Counted from the stretch's first letter, positions 1 through 9,350 are shown. The stretch: DNA of 64,000 nucleotides from Posidoniimonas polymericola (GCF_007859935.1 NZ_SJPO01000014.1:62001-126000), one strand, 5' to 3'. The notes: generated by a model not told the origin, from the sequence alone. Program-made: numbers and translations.

Positions 1-1
1 G

Positions 2-667
2 GGGTCGCGGCTCACGATCGAGGACTCGGCCCAGAGCGAGGTGACCCTCGAGGTTGTCGGGCTGCTCAAGAACAGCCTGCTGCAAGGCGACCTGCTCATG
101 TCAGAGGCCAACTTCCTGCGACTATTCCCTGATACGGGCGGCTACCGGTTCTTCCTCGTCCGATCGAAGCTCCCCGACGCCAAACTCGACTCGTTCGCCG
201 GGTTGCTCGAAGACCGGCTCAGCGACTACGGACTCGACGTGCAGCCGGCCCGCGATCGGCTGGCCGGGTTCCTGGCGGTGCAGAACACCTACCTGTCGAC
301 CTTCCAGACGCTAGGCGCCTTGGGGCTGCTGCTCGGCGCTGTCGGCGTGGCGGTGGTGCAGCTGCGGAATGTCGCGCAGCGGCGCGGCGAGCTTGCGCTG
401 CTACGCGCCGCCGGCTTCACCGCGGGACGGCTGGAGTCGCTCGTGCTCCGCGAGAACCTGGCGCTGCTCGCCGGCGGGCTGGCTACCGGCGCCCTCGCCG
501 CGCTGGTTCCGCTTGCCCCCCAGGCGCTCCAGCACAACACCCGCTTCCCGTGGCTGAGCACGGCGGCGTTGGTTGGCGTAATCGCCGTCGTCGGGCTCGT
601 GGTCGGCTGGCTCGCTACCCGCAAAACCATCAAGCTCCCGCTGCTGCCGGCCCTGCGGAGCGAGTGA
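2..667 (+). CDS. ABC transporter permease, FtsX/MacB type (C-terminal part, 5' end outside window)
   Basis: The reading frame is open from base 2 without a start, so this is the C-terminal part of a longer gene that begins before the window. The last ~130 residues hold three hydrophobic segments (centred near bases 340, 500 and 590). The first is followed by the basic RRGELALLRAAGF loop that is characteristic of FtsX-like permease domains. The part before it is a soluble periplasmic-type domain. Proteins of this family work with an ATPase and usually move lipids, lipoproteins or drugs, or act mechanically on the envelope; the substrate cannot be told here. The partner ATPase is not in the window. 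Confidence 0.85.
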   Translation, partial: GSRLTIEDSAQSEVTLEVVGLLKNSLLQGDLLMSEANFLRLFPDTGGYRFFLVRSKLPDAKLDSFAGLLEDRLSDYGLDVQPARDRLAGFLAVQNTYLSTFQTLGALGLLLGAVGVAVVQLRNVAQRRGELALLRAAGFTAGRLESLVLRENLALLAGGLATGALAALVPLAPQALQHNTRFPWLSTAALVGVIAVVGLVVGWLATRKTIKLPLLPALRSE

Positions 668-782
668 AACCGACCCGTCGCTCGGCAAGAAACGCGGCTG
701 ACGGGTCTATCGACCAGGCGGCCCGCCGCTTACATTGCAGTTCCGCTCACCTCTACCTCCCTCCCGCCCAAGCGTAAGCCGT

Positions 783-1868
783 ATGCGTGGAATGCTGTTC
801 GTCGTCGCGTCGTTCGCCCTCACCGTCTTGTGCTGGGGCGTGTACGGTCCGGTGCTTCACTGGGGAGCGGCCGACATGTCGACGATCCCGGGCGGCCACG
901 CCCGGCTGCTGCCGTTTGTGTGCGTCGGTCTGGCGTACTTTGGGGTCGGCGTCGTGGCTCCGCTGGTCTGGCTCTGGACGCGCGGCGAGCAGGGCCATTG
1001 GACCACCAGCGGCGCGGTGCTCAGCCTGATCGCCGGCACGCTGGGCGCCATTGGTGCGTTGGGGATCATCATGGCCTTCACCTTCGGCGGCAAGCCGTCG
1101 TACGTGATGCCGCTGGTGTTTGGCGGCGCCCCGGTCGTGAATTCGTTCATTACGATTTACCTGGCGGGCAAGGCTAAGGAAATCGGTCCCGTGTTTCTGG
1201 CCGGCCTGATCATGGTCGTGCTGGGGGCGGTCACCGTGCTGATGTTCAAGCCGGCCGCGAAGCCCCACGCCGAGGATTTGAGGCCCGCCGAAGCGGCGGC
1301 CGCCGACGTCGACGGCAACGGTGATCGCGAGGGGGTCGTCGACGAGGCCGGGAGCTTCGTGCTGCAGATGCTCTCTATCGCCACGGTCGTGGTCTGCTGG
1401 GGCGCGTACGGACCGATGCTGCACAAGGGGCAGGCCGCGATGGCCAACAGCCGCATGCGGCCGCTGCTGTGTGTAGGGATCGCCTACTTCCTGATAGCCG
1501 TGGTTGGTTCCGAACTCATCCTGAGCGTTAAGCCCGAGCCAAGTCACTGGAATCCTAGCGGCACTTTCTGGAGTCTGATGGCCGGCGCCGCGGGGGCATT
1601 CGGAGCATTGGGCATCATCCTGGCGTTTAATTTCGGCGGCAAACCGGTGTACGTGATGCCGCTGGTGTTCGGCGGGGCGCCCGTAGTCAACACGTTCTTC
1701 ACGATTGTCGCCGCCGGCAGGTTCACCGAGATCCACCCCTTCTTCTGGGCGGGGCTGATTTTGGTAATCGCGGGCGCCGCGATCGTGCTGGTGTTTGCGC
1801 CCCGTGGCGGCCCGCCCAAGGTTGAGAAGAAGGCCGAGAAGGCCCCGGAGCCGACCCCGTCGGCTTAG
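783..1868 (+). CDS. Ten-helix DMT/EamA-like membrane protein with near-duplicate halves
   Basis: About 361 residues with ten predicted membrane helices arranged as five plus five. Each half carries the same block: GGKPSYVMPLVFGGAPVVN in the first and GGKPVYVMPLVFGGAPVVN in the second. Each half also opens with a similar CWGxYGPxLH helix. The halves are joined by an acidic loop of ~45 residues. The topology fits the drug/metabolite transporter superfamily, whose members export or import small metabolites; the substrate is unknown. ATG at 783 is chosen because the helix starts right after it; ATG at 792 is equally possible. The tail is Lys/Glu/Pro-rich and cytoplasmic-looking. It stands alone, not in an obvious operon. 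Confidence 0.75.
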   Translation: MRGMLFVVASFALTVLCWGVYGPVLHWGAADMSTIPGGHARLLPFVCVGLAYFGVGVVAPLVWLWTRGEQGHWTTSGAVLSLIAGTLGAIGALGIIMAFTFGGKPSYVMPLVFGGAPVVNSFITIYLAGKAKEIGPVFLAGLIMVVLGAVTVLMFKPAAKPHAEDLRPAEAAAADVDGNGDREGVVDEAGSFVLQMLSIATVVVCWGAYGPMLHKGQAAMANSRMRPLLCVGIAYFLIAVVGSELILSVKPEPSHWNPSGTFWSLMAGAAGAFGALGIILAFNFGGKPVYVMPLVFGGAPVVNTFFTIVAAGRFTEIHPFFWAGLILVIAGAAIVLVFAPRGGPPKVEKKAEKAPEPTPSA

Positions 1869-2033
1869 CTGGCCGCGGCGAGTACCCACTAGCGGCCTAA
1901 CCGGGGCGCTAGCCGCCTTACTTGGGCGCCTGCAGCCAGTCGGCGCGCCGCGGCAGACCGAACACCGCTGGACACCGAAGTGCAAGCCGTTCTGGCTTCC
2001 TTGGGGGAGTACATTCGGGTTCTCAGCGCGTAC

Positions 2034-2043
2034 ACTAATTAGT
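2034..2043. promoter_or_regulatory. Candidate MarR operator (10-bp perfect palindrome)
   Basis: ACTAATTAGT is a perfect palindrome in an AT-rich island (2031-2056) within otherwise GC-rich DNA. It lies 27 bases before the first possible start of the MarR gene. MarR proteins typically bind AT-rich palindromes that overlap their own promoter, so it is a reasonable operator candidate. Function is inferred from position only. Confidence 0.4.
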
Positions 2044-2069
2044 ACGCTAATAATTGCGCACCCACCCGT

Positions 2070-2519
2070 TTGGACCCCACGGCCCCCATCGTGATTAAGT
2101 ACGACTTCGAAGAGAGCATCGGGTACTGGTTGACCGTCACGCACCAGGCCTATATCCGCAACCTCGAGTCGACGCTCGCGCCGCACGGCATCACCTTCCG
2201 TCAGGCTCAGGTGCTGGGATACCTGGCAATCGAAGGCCCGCTGTCGCAGGCAGAGCTTGCGTCGAAGATGCTCATTGAACCCCCCAGCCTGGTCGGGGTG
2301 ATCGACCGCATGGAGGCCAACGAACTAATCGAACGGCGCCCCTGCCCCAACGACCGGCGGAAGAAGATCATCCATACCCTAGCTTCCGCCAACCGCGTCT
2401 GGAAGAAGGTTGTCAAGTGCGCCAAGCAGGTCCGCAGCCAAGCGACCGACAACCTCACCGAACGCGAACAGGCGACGCTCAAGCGTCTGCTCGAAAAGGT
2501 CCGCAACAATGTCACCTAA
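2070..2519 (+). CDS. MarR-family transcriptional regulator
   Basis: About 149 residues with a winged helix-turn-helix: GPLSQAELASKMLIEPPSL is the recognition region near residues 62-80, and the wing has the basic PNDRRKKII segment typical of MarR. These dimeric regulators usually repress a neighbouring efflux operon and release DNA on binding a small ligand. That fits here: the 3' end overlaps the next gene by 11 bases and is followed by a membrane-fusion protein and an RND pump. The start is uncertain, either TTG at 2070 or GTG at 2091; neither has a convincing Shine-Dalgarno. The AT-rich palindrome just upstream may be its operator. Confidence 0.88.
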   Translation: MDPTAPIVIKYDFEESIGYWLTVTHQAYIRNLESTLAPHGITFRQAQVLGYLAIEGPLSQAELASKMLIEPPSLVGVIDRMEANELIERRPCPNDRRKKIIHTLASANRVWKKVVKCAKQVRSQATDNLTEREQATLKRLLEKVRNNVT

Positions 2520-3798
2520 GTTTCTGGTTTTAACGTCACTCGGCTGGGGCCTGTTGGTCGGGACACCGGCGACCGCCCAGCCCGGCGGCGGCGCATCGCC
2601 GGCCGTAGCGGCCCGGGCGGTGTTGCGCGAGGTGACCGACTCGCAGTCGTTTGTTGGAACGGTAACCCCGGTGAAGCGGGCGGTCGTCGGCAGCGCCGTG
2701 GCGGGCCGTGTGATCGAGTGCCCGTTCGAAGAAGGCGACCGGGTCGAAGCGTTCCAGAAGCTCGCGCAGCTGCTCACCGAGACCATCTCGCTCGAGATCG
2801 CCGCGGCCGAGGGTGAGTTCGAACTCCGCACCCAGCAGCTCGCCGAACTAGAGAACGGCTCGCGTCCCGAAGAAATCCAGCAGGCCCAGGCTCGGATGCA
2901 GGCGGCCGAGGCCCGCCGCGACTTCCTGGCCGCCCGCCGCGACCGACTGCAAGCGATCTACGAACGACGCGGGGCGGCCATCTCGGAAGACGAACTCCAG
3001 GAAGCCCGCGCCAACGCGGCCGAGGCCGAGCAGATCTACCTCGAGGCCTCCGCCGCGCACGACCTGGCGGTCGCCGGCCCTCGCCAGGAGGTCATTTCCC
3101 AGGCCAGGGCCCAGGTCCAGATTCAGCAGGCGGTGGTCGAGAAGCTCAAGGATCAGCGCAAGAAGTACACGGTCAGCAGCAAATTCGACGGTTACGTCGT
3201 GTCCAAGCAGACCGAGGTCGGCGCGTGGCTCAACCAGGGCGACCCCGTGGCCGAGGTCGTTTCGGTCGACAGCGTCGACGTCGACGTCCAGGTGGGCGAG
3301 CAGAGCCTCCCCTTCATCAGCCCCGGCAAGCAGGTCCAGGCGGTCTTCCCCGCGCTCCCCAAGCGGGTGTTCGAGGGCACGGTGCTGGCGGCCGTGCCGC
3401 AGGGCAACCTCCGCACCCGCACCTTCCCGGTGAAGGTCCGCATCAAGAACGAGATCACCGACGCCGGGCCGGTGCTCAAGCCCGGCATGTACGCCCGCGT
3501 GACGCTGCCCACCGGCGGCGCGGTGCAGGCGGTCATGGCGCCCAAGGACGGCGTCATCCACGGCGGCGTGACTCCCATGCTGTACGCGATCGACGGGGCG
3601 ACGCCAGTCGGCCAAGCCGCCGCGGTGCGGCCCGTCCCCGTGGAGTTGGGGGTCGCCGAGGGCGGTCTGATTCAGGTTACCGGGCAGCTCAAACAGGGCG
3701 ACCTCGTCATTGTGCAGGGCAACGAGCGGCTCCGCCCGGGGCAAGAAGTCACCATCACGAAAATCATCGGCGAGGGCGGCGTCTCGGCGCGCAGGTAG
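2509..3798 (+). CDS. RND efflux periplasmic adaptor (membrane fusion protein, HlyD/AcrA type)
   Basis: About 429 residues starting with a signal peptide (hydrophobic stretch FLVLTSLGWGLLVG, then ATAQ). A first lipoyl half-motif (VVGSAVAGRVIECPFEEGDR) is followed by a long Glu/Ala/Arg-rich coiled-coil hairpin (roughly residues 90-205), a second lipoyl half (KFDGYVVSKQTEVGAWLNQG) and beta-barrel and membrane-proximal domains. This is the normal order for RND adaptors, which link the inner-membrane pump to an outer-membrane channel. ATG at 2509 is chosen because it precedes the signal peptide and overlaps the marR stop, so translation is probably coupled. The RND permease follows six bases after the stop. 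Confidence 0.92.
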   Translation: MSPKFLVLTSLGWGLLVGTPATAQPGGGASPAVAARAVLREVTDSQSFVGTVTPVKRAVVGSAVAGRVIECPFEEGDRVEAFQKLAQLLTETISLEIAAAEGEFELRTQQLAELENGSRPEEIQQAQARMQAAEARRDFLAARRDRLQAIYERRGAAISEDELQEARANAAEAEQIYLEASAAHDLAVAGPRQEVISQARAQVQIQQAVVEKLKDQRKKYTVSSKFDGYVVSKQTEVGAWLNQGDPVAEVVSVDSVDVDVQVGEQSLPFISPGKQVQAVFPALPKRVFEGTVLAAVPQGNLRTRTFPVKVRIKNEITDAGPVLKPGMYARVTLPTGGAVQAVMAPKDGVIHGGVTPMLYAIDGATPVGQAAAVRPVPVELGVAEGGLIQVTGQLKQGDLVIVQGNERLRPGQEVTITKIIGEGGVSARR

Positions 3799-3804
3799 GT
3801 CTGT

Positions 3805-6800
3805 ATGAACATCGTCGAATCGCTAGTCCGCAACCCGGTCAAGGTGAGCGTCGGCGTCCTGCTGGTGGTGCTGTTCGGCACCGTGGCGATGACCAAGCTG
3901 CCGATGCAGCTCACCCCCGAGGTCGAGACCCCCACCCTCACGATCACGACCCGCTGGCCCGGCGCCAGCCCGGCCGAGGTCGAGCAGGAGATCGTTATTG
4001 AGCAGGAGGACCAGCTCAAGGGCGTCGAGGGCGTGCAGAAGATGTCGTCGGAGAGCAAAGACTCGTCCGGCGAGATCACGCTCGAGTTCGCCGTCGGCGA
4101 GGACATGGACAGCGCCCTGGCCAAGGTCACTAGCGCGCTGAGCCAGGTTCCTGAGTACCCAGAAGATGTCGATCTACCGGTGGTGTCGTCGGCCAACAGC
4201 TCGAGCCGGCCGATCGCCTGGTTCATCCTCAGCGTCCTGCCGGCCGACGACGCCGCGATCCAGGCGTTCGCGGAGGCCCACCCGGCGCTAAAGAGCCAGC
4301 TCGCTCGGATCAAGGCGACCACCAACATCGGCCTGCGGATGTACCGCCTGCGGGAGCTCGCCGCCGAGCACCCGGAGGCGACGGCGCTGCTGCCACCGGA
4401 GGACCTGAAGGTCGACCAACTCAAGCGGTTCGCCGAGGACGAGCTGGCCGACCGCTTCAAGAACGTCGACGGCGTGGCGCAGTCCAACGTGATCGGCGGC
4501 CTCGAGGAAGAGCTGCAGGTGATCGTCGACATGGAACGCCTGGCCGCCCGCCAGGTCACGCTCACCGCCCTGCGGGACGTTCTGCGGCTGGAGAACAAGA
4601 ACACCTCGGCGGGCGACATCTGGGACGGCAAGAACCGCTACGTCGTGCGCCTGGACGGCCGCTTCGACTCGCCGCAGCGGGTGCTGGAGCTGCCGCTGGC
4701 GGTCCGCGACGGGGCCCCGGTCTACGTGCGGGACGTGGCGGACGTGCGGTTCGGCTTCAAGAAGCCCGACGGCCTGGTGCGCCGGTACGGCGAGGAAAAC
4801 ATCGCGGTGAACGTCGTCCGCGAGACCGGCGCCAACGTAATCGACGTCATGACCGGCCTGCACGAGGTCAACGACTACCTCAACACCGAGATCCTCAACC
4901 CCAAGGGCCTGACCCTCGCCCAGGTGTACGACGAGACCGACTACATCGAGTCGTCGGTCAACCTTGTGCAGCAGAACATCTTTGTTGGCGGCGCCCTGAC
5001 GATGGTCGTGCTGATGGCGTTCCTGCACCTCGGCTTCCGCACGCTAATGGTGGCGCCGCTGGTGCTGGCGACCGCGGTCGCGTCGGTCTACGTCAGCCCG
5101 TGGTGGTTCGTAGTAAGCCTGGCCCTGATGGTCGGCGCCGGGCTGTGGTTCGCCCGCGGGGCCCTGGTCGTCGGCCTGGCGATCCCGGTGAGCATCATCG
5201 GCACCTTCCTAGTGCTGCAGGGCCTAGGGCGTTCGCTGAACGTGATCAGCCTGGCCGGAATGGCGTTCGCAGTCGGCATGCTGGTCGACAACGCGGTGGT
5301 GGTGCTCGAGAACATCTACCGTCGGTACACGTCGCTCGGCGAGTCGCCGCTGGTCGCCTCGGTGCGGGGTACCCAAGAGGTGTGGGGCGCGGTCTTGTCG
5401 TCAACGCTCACTACAATCGCGGTGTTCTTGCCGGTCGTGTTCGTCGAAGAAGAGGCGGGGCAGCTGTTCCGCGACATCGCGCTCGCCATTAGCGCGGCGG
5501 TTGGCCTGTCGCTGGTCGTGTCGGTCACGCTGATCCCCACAGCCGCGAGCCGGCTGTTCAAGCAACACCGCTCGACCGGCCCCGACGGCAAACCTGCCGA
5601 GGAACCCCGCCCTCCAGCCACCGCCAGGGCGCTCAACCGGGTCGGCGGCGGCCTGATCGGTTCGGTGGTCGCCGTCAACCGCTGGGCCCAGGGCGGCGTG
5701 CTCCGCAAGCTGGCCACGGTGGTGCTGCTGATTGGCCTGGCGGTCGGACTGAGCTGGTCGCTGTGGCCCCGCGTCGAGTACCTGCCGACAGGAAACCGCA
5801 ACCTGGTGATTGGGTTTGTGGTGCCCCCGCCCGGCTACAACATCAACCAGCTGCTCGAGCTCGGACGCACGGTCGAGGCGGAGCTCAAGCCGTACTGGGA
5901 CGTCGAGCCCGGCGTGAATGTCAAAGACCTCGACGCGCCCGGCATCTACGACTACTTCTTCGTGGTCCGTGGTCGCTCGGTGTTCATGGGCGTGCGTGCG
6001 CTCGACCCGCTCCGGTCGGGCGAGCTGGTCGACCTGCTGTCGCCTGCGCTGCGTAAGTCCCCCGGCGCGTTCGGCATCGCCAAACAGACCAGCCTGTTCG
6101 AGAACGGCCTGAGCGCCGGGCGGACGGTCGACATCGAGATCACCGGCCCCAAGGTCGAGAAGCTGGTCGGTATTGGCGGCCAGATGTTTGGCACGTTGAG
6201 GCCAACCGATCCGACCTCGCCTTACTTCGGCTGGCAGGTGCTGCCGAAGCCGAGCCTCGACCTGTCGAGCCCCGAGCTGCACGTGACGACCAAGTCGCTC
6301 AACGCCCGGGCGGTCGAGATGCCGGCTCAGGACCTCGGCTTCGCGGTCAACGTGATTGTCGACGGCGCCTACGTGAGCGACTACTACCAGGGCGGCAAGA
6401 AAATCGACCTCACGGTGATGAGCGAGGGCCGGTTTGCCGACCGCACGCAGCGGCTCGACTCGGCGCCGATCGCCACGCCCGACGGCCAGCTGGTGCCGCT
6501 CAGCGCGGTGGCCGACATCGCCTATGGCAGCGGCCCCGAACAGATCAACCACCGCGAGAAGGTCCGCTCGGTGACGCTGCAGGTGACGCCGCCGGAAAAC
6601 GTCGCGCTCGAGGACGCCATGCAACGGATCGACGAAGAGATCGTCGCCCCGCTGAGGGCGAGCGGCCAGCTTGAGGGGGGCTACCGCATCGCGCTGGCCG
6701 GCACCGCCGACAAGCTCAGCGAGACCTGGAAGGCCCTCCGCTTTAACGTGATGCTGGCGCTGCTGATCACCTACCTGCTGATGGCCGCGCTGTTCGAGTC

Positions 6801-7329
6801 GTGGATGTACCCGCTGATCATCATCCTCAGCGTGCCGCTCGGCGCCGCGGGCGGCGTGCTCGGTTTGTGGGTCCTGAACCTGTTCGTGCTGCAGCCGCTC
6901 GACGTGCTGACGATGCTCGGGTTCGTGGTGCTGATCGGCACCGTGGTAAACAACCCGATCCTGATTGTGCACCAGTCGCTAATCCACCTCCGCGAGGACG
7001 GCATGACGCCACGCGACGCCATCCTGGAGAGCGTCCGCACCCGCATCCGCCCGATCTTCATGACCACCACCACGACGGTGCTCGGCCTGCTGCCGCTGGT
7101 GCTCTTCCCGGGCGCCGGCAGCGAGCTGTACCGCGGTATCGGCAGCGTGGTGCTAGGGGGACTGATCGTGTCGACCATCTTCACGCTGCTGCTGGTGCCG
7201 ACACTATTCAGCCTGCTGCTGGAGATCCTGCCGCCCTCGGTGCAGGAAGACCACCAGGGGTCCGCCCCGCGTCGCCTGCCTGAAGAGATGATGCGCCGCC
7301 CGTCGCCCGCGGAGAGCTTTGTTGGCTAG
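3805..7329 (+). CDS. RND-superfamily efflux permease (HAE1-like)
   Basis: 1174 residues, slightly longer than the ~1040 usual for AcrB-type pumps. The N-terminal helix, the porter-domain start (TRWPGASPAEVEQEIV) and two blocks of membrane helices are all recognisable. The TM4 segment reads GMLVDNAVVVLENIYRRY. It has one Asp followed by Asn where AcrB has two Asp; this form is also known from other RND subfamilies. An extra charged helical stretch of ~80 residues (about residues 145-225) sits in the first porter loop. It is the proton-driven pump of the preceding adaptor. No outer-membrane TolC gene is in the operon, so a distant one would be needed. Substrate unknown. Confidence 0.93.
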   Translation: MNIVESLVRNPVKVSVGVLLVVLFGTVAMTKLPMQLTPEVETPTLTITTRWPGASPAEVEQEIVIEQEDQLKGVEGVQKMSSESKDSSGEITLEFAVGEDMDSALAKVTSALSQVPEYPEDVDLPVVSSANSSSRPIAWFILSVLPADDAAIQAFAEAHPALKSQLARIKATTNIGLRMYRLRELAAEHPEATALLPPEDLKVDQLKRFAEDELADRFKNVDGVAQSNVIGGLEEELQVIVDMERLAARQVTLTALRDVLRLENKNTSAGDIWDGKNRYVVRLDGRFDSPQRVLELPLAVRDGAPVYVRDVADVRFGFKKPDGLVRRYGEENIAVNVVRETGANVIDVMTGLHEVNDYLNTEILNPKGLTLAQVYDETDYIESSVNLVQQNIFVGGALTMVVLMAFLHLGFRTLMVAPLVLATAVASVYVSPWWFVVSLALMVGAGLWFARGALVVGLAIPVSIIGTFLVLQGLGRSLNVISLAGMAFAVGMLVDNAVVVLENIYRRYTSLGESPLVASVRGTQEVWGAVLSSTLTTIAVFLPVVFVEEEAGQLFRDIALAISAAVGLSLVVSVTLIPTAASRLFKQHRSTGPDGKPAEEPRPPATARALNRVGGGLIGSVVAVNRWAQGGVLRKLATVVLLIGLAVGLSWSLWPRVEYLPTGNRNLVIGFVVPPPGYNINQLLELGRTVEAELKPYWDVEPGVNVKDLDAPGIYDYFFVVRGRSVFMGVRALDPLRSGELVDLLSPALRKSPGAFGIAKQTSLFENGLSAGRTVDIEITGPKVEKLVGIGGQMFGTLRPTDPTSPYFGWQVLPKPSLDLSSPELHVTTKSLNARAVEMPAQDLGFAVNVIVDGAYVSDYYQGGKKIDLTVMSEGRFADRTQRLDSAPIATPDGQLVPLSAVADIAYGSGPEQINHREKVRSVTLQVTPPENVALEDAMQRIDEEIVAPLRASGQLEGGYRIALAGTADKLSETWKALRFNVMLALLITYLLMAALFESWMYPLIIILSVPLGAAGGVLGLWVLNLFVLQPLDVLTMLGFVVLIGTVVNNPILIVHQSLIHLREDGMTPRDAILESVRTRIRPIFMTTTTTVLGLLPLVLFPGAGSELYRGIGSVVLGGLIVSTIFTLLLVPTLFSLLLEILPPSVQEDHQGSAPRRLPEEMMRRPSPAESFVG

Positions 7330-7406
7330 CCGCGGCCTACGCTTCGGCCGGGCGATTGGCTATCCTGTGGGGGCTCGAATCCCCTCATCCCAACTATCAG
7401 CCCGCC

Positions 7407-8312
7407 GTGCCGAATTACGCCGATACGCTCGCCGAACTTGTCCGCAGCCACAAGAGCCCGCTGGTCGTCGGCATCGATCCGCGGTGGGACCAGCTGCCCG
7501 ACGCGCTGCGTCAGGGGGAATCGCTCGCCGACAAGGCCGAGGCGTACCGGCGGTTCTCGATCGGCGTGATCGAGGCCGTGGCCGAAATTGTCCCCGCGGT
7601 CAAGCCGCAGGCGGCGTTCTTCGAGGAACTCGGCCCTGCCGGAATGGCCGCCCTCGGCGACGTCATCGCCCGCGCCCACGGCAACCGGATCCAGGTCATC
7701 CTCGACGGCAAGCGGAACGACATCGGCTCTACCGCCGAGGCCTACGCCCGCGGCATCCTGGGCCGCGAGAGCCCGTGGGGCGCCGACTCGCTAACGGTCA
7801 GCCCCTACCTGGGCGATGACAGCCTGGCGCCGTTTGTCACCACCGCCATCGAACGCGACGCCGGGCTGTACGTGCTGGTCAAAACTTCCAACCCCGGCGG
7901 CAAGCTCTGGCAGGACCAGCTCATTGACGGCAAGCCGCTGTACCGGCTGGTCGGCGAGCACGTTGAGCACCTGGCCGAGAAGACCGCCGGCGAATGCGGC
8001 TACGGGATCGTCGGCGCGGTGGTCGGGGCGACCTACCCCGAGCAGCTCGCGGAACTCCGCCAGGCGATGCCGCACACCTGGTTCCTGGTGCCCGGCTTCG
8101 GCGCCCAGGGGGGCGCCGCCGCGGACGTCGCGGGGGCGTTCGACCAGAACGGCCTGGGGGCTGTCGTAAATAGCAGCCGCGGTGTGATCTTTGCCTACAA
8201 CCGCCCCGAGTACGAGCGTTTCGGCCAGGCCCGCTGGCAGGAAGCCGTCCAGCAGGCCGCCCGTGACGCCACCGACCAGCTCCGCGACGCCACGCCGGCG
8301 GGCTCGCTGTAG
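7407..8312 (+). CDS. pyrF: Orotidine 5'-phosphate decarboxylase (type 2)
   Basis: About 301 residues, the usual length of the type 2 subfamily. The key motif DGKRNDIGSTA holds the catalytic Asp/Lys network, and VVGIDPRW and KPQAAFFE are typical N-terminal blocks. The C-terminal phosphate-binding part reads NSSRGVIFAY. The enzyme converts OMP to UMP, the last step of pyrimidine synthesis. The frame is open further upstream (TTG at 7356), but GTG at 7407 puts the start where the family begins (PNYADTLAELV) and is preferred; no good ribosome binding site is visible. It stands alone after the RND operon. Confidence 0.92.
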   Translation: MPNYADTLAELVRSHKSPLVVGIDPRWDQLPDALRQGESLADKAEAYRRFSIGVIEAVAEIVPAVKPQAAFFEELGPAGMAALGDVIARAHGNRIQVILDGKRNDIGSTAEAYARGILGRESPWGADSLTVSPYLGDDSLAPFVTTAIERDAGLYVLVKTSNPGGKLWQDQLIDGKPLYRLVGEHVEHLAEKTAGECGYGIVGAVVGATYPEQLAELRQAMPHTWFLVPGFGAQGGAAADVAGAFDQNGLGAVVNSSRGVIFAYNRPEYERFGQARWQEAVQQAARDATDQLRDATPAGSL

Positions 8313-8331
8313 CGGCCGCCGACAGCCTCAC

Positions 8332-8386
8332 GAGCCAGCTCACGGGCCACCTTCTAGGCCGGCTCACGGTGCGGCTCTCGTTTTTT
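8332..8386 (+). terminator. Possible Rho-independent terminator after pyrF
   Basis: GC-rich, imperfectly self-complementary DNA (GAGCC near 8332 can pair with GGCTC at 8373-8377, and GGCC blocks pair inside) is followed by six T at 8381-8386. Pairing is imperfect, so this is a weak call. Confidence 0.35.
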
Positions 8387-8518
8387 CTCGAAACCCACCG
8401 CCAAGGCAGGGGTTCAGAATCTAGACGCCCGAGCCACGACCTCGCCCGGTCTCGGCGGCCCGTTGGCCGCTTGCTGGCGACGCGTGTGCGGGCCTTATCG
8501 AACACAGGAGCTTTCAAG

Positions 8519-9292
8519 ATGCGGAACATGATGATTGCGTTGACGGCCGTGCTGGTCGTGGCGTTGGCGGCGACAGACGTGATGGCCCAAGGCCGCGGTG
8601 GTCGCGGCGGCGGCTTTGGCGGGCGCGGCGGCGGTGGCGGGCAGATGGGCGCCATTCGCCTGCTCAGCGTCGAGAAGGTGGCCCAGGAGATTGGGCTGAC
8701 CGACGAGCAGTCCGCCGAGATCCGCGAGTTTGCTCAAGAGCAGCGTGGCTCGCGCCCGCAGCGGGGCAACTTCCGTGACATGACCGACGAAGAACGCCAG
8801 AAGATGCGTGACGAGCGCGCCGCGCAGCAGACCGAGCAGCAGAAGGCCGAAACCGAGAAACTGGCGAAGATCCTTGACGAGGGTCAGCTAAAACGGCTTG
8901 AGGAGATTAAGCTCCAGATTCAGGGCGCCGGGGCGCTGCTGGTTGCGGACGTGCAGTCGAAGCTGGGCCTCTCAAGCGAGACCGTGTCCGCCCTCGAGAA
9001 GGCGGCCGCGAAGAACCGCGAAGAGATGATGTCGCTGTTCCGCTCCGGCGACCGCGACGGCTTCCGCGAGAAGGCGACCGAAATGCGGGCCTCGATGGAA
9101 AAAGAGATGCTCGGCCTGCTCACCAGCACCGAGCAGGAGCAGTTCACCGCGATGCAGGGCGAGAAGCTTGATGTCTCGATGCAGGATTTGATGGGCGGCC
9201 GCGGTCAGGGTGGCCAGAACGCCCGTGGCAATCGCGGCAACCGCGGTCAGGGAGGTCGGCCGCAGCGGGATGGCGGTTCGGAGCTCGAGTAG
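8519..9292 (+). CDS. Small secreted Spy/CpxP-like protein with Gly/Arg-rich ends
   Basis: 257 residues beginning with a clear signal peptide (MRNMMIALTAVLVVALAATD, then VMAQ). A GRGGRGGGFGGRGGGGG linker follows the cleavage site, and a second RGNRGNRGQGG tract lies near the C-terminus. In between is an all-helical, Glu/Gln/Arg-rich region with QEIGLTDEQSAEIREF and a later similar block, resembling LTxxQ-type Spy/CpxP periplasmic proteins. Such proteins are frequent in planctomycetes and are mostly uncharacterised. ATG 8519 has a Shine-Dalgarno (AGGAG at 8506-8510), which fixes the start. The gene ends before a strong terminator. Precise role unknown. Confidence 0.75.
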   Translation: MRNMMIALTAVLVVALAATDVMAQGRGGRGGGFGGRGGGGGQMGAIRLLSVEKVAQEIGLTDEQSAEIREFAQEQRGSRPQRGNFRDMTDEERQKMRDERAAQQTEQQKAETEKLAKILDEGQLKRLEEIKLQIQGAGALLVADVQSKLGLSSETVSALEKAAAKNREEMMSLFRSGDRDGFREKATEMRASMEKEMLGLLTSTEQEQFTAMQGEKLDVSMQDLMGGRGQGGQNARGNRGNRGQGGRPQRDGGSELE

Positions 9293-9350
9293 CCCGATCG
9301 CCGGGCGCCAGACCAATCGGTTACGGCGCGTCAGCAAGAACCAGTAACGA

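Noticed and set aside
753..2186. 477-residue frame on the minus strand opposite the DMT-like gene
   Set aside because: Arg/His/Gln-rich composition typical of antisense GC-rich codon shadows; the plus-strand gene has clear helices and duplicated motifs.
5401..6972. 523-residue minus-strand frame inside the RND gene
   Set aside because: Shadow of the RND permease codons; no motif, no ribosome binding site.
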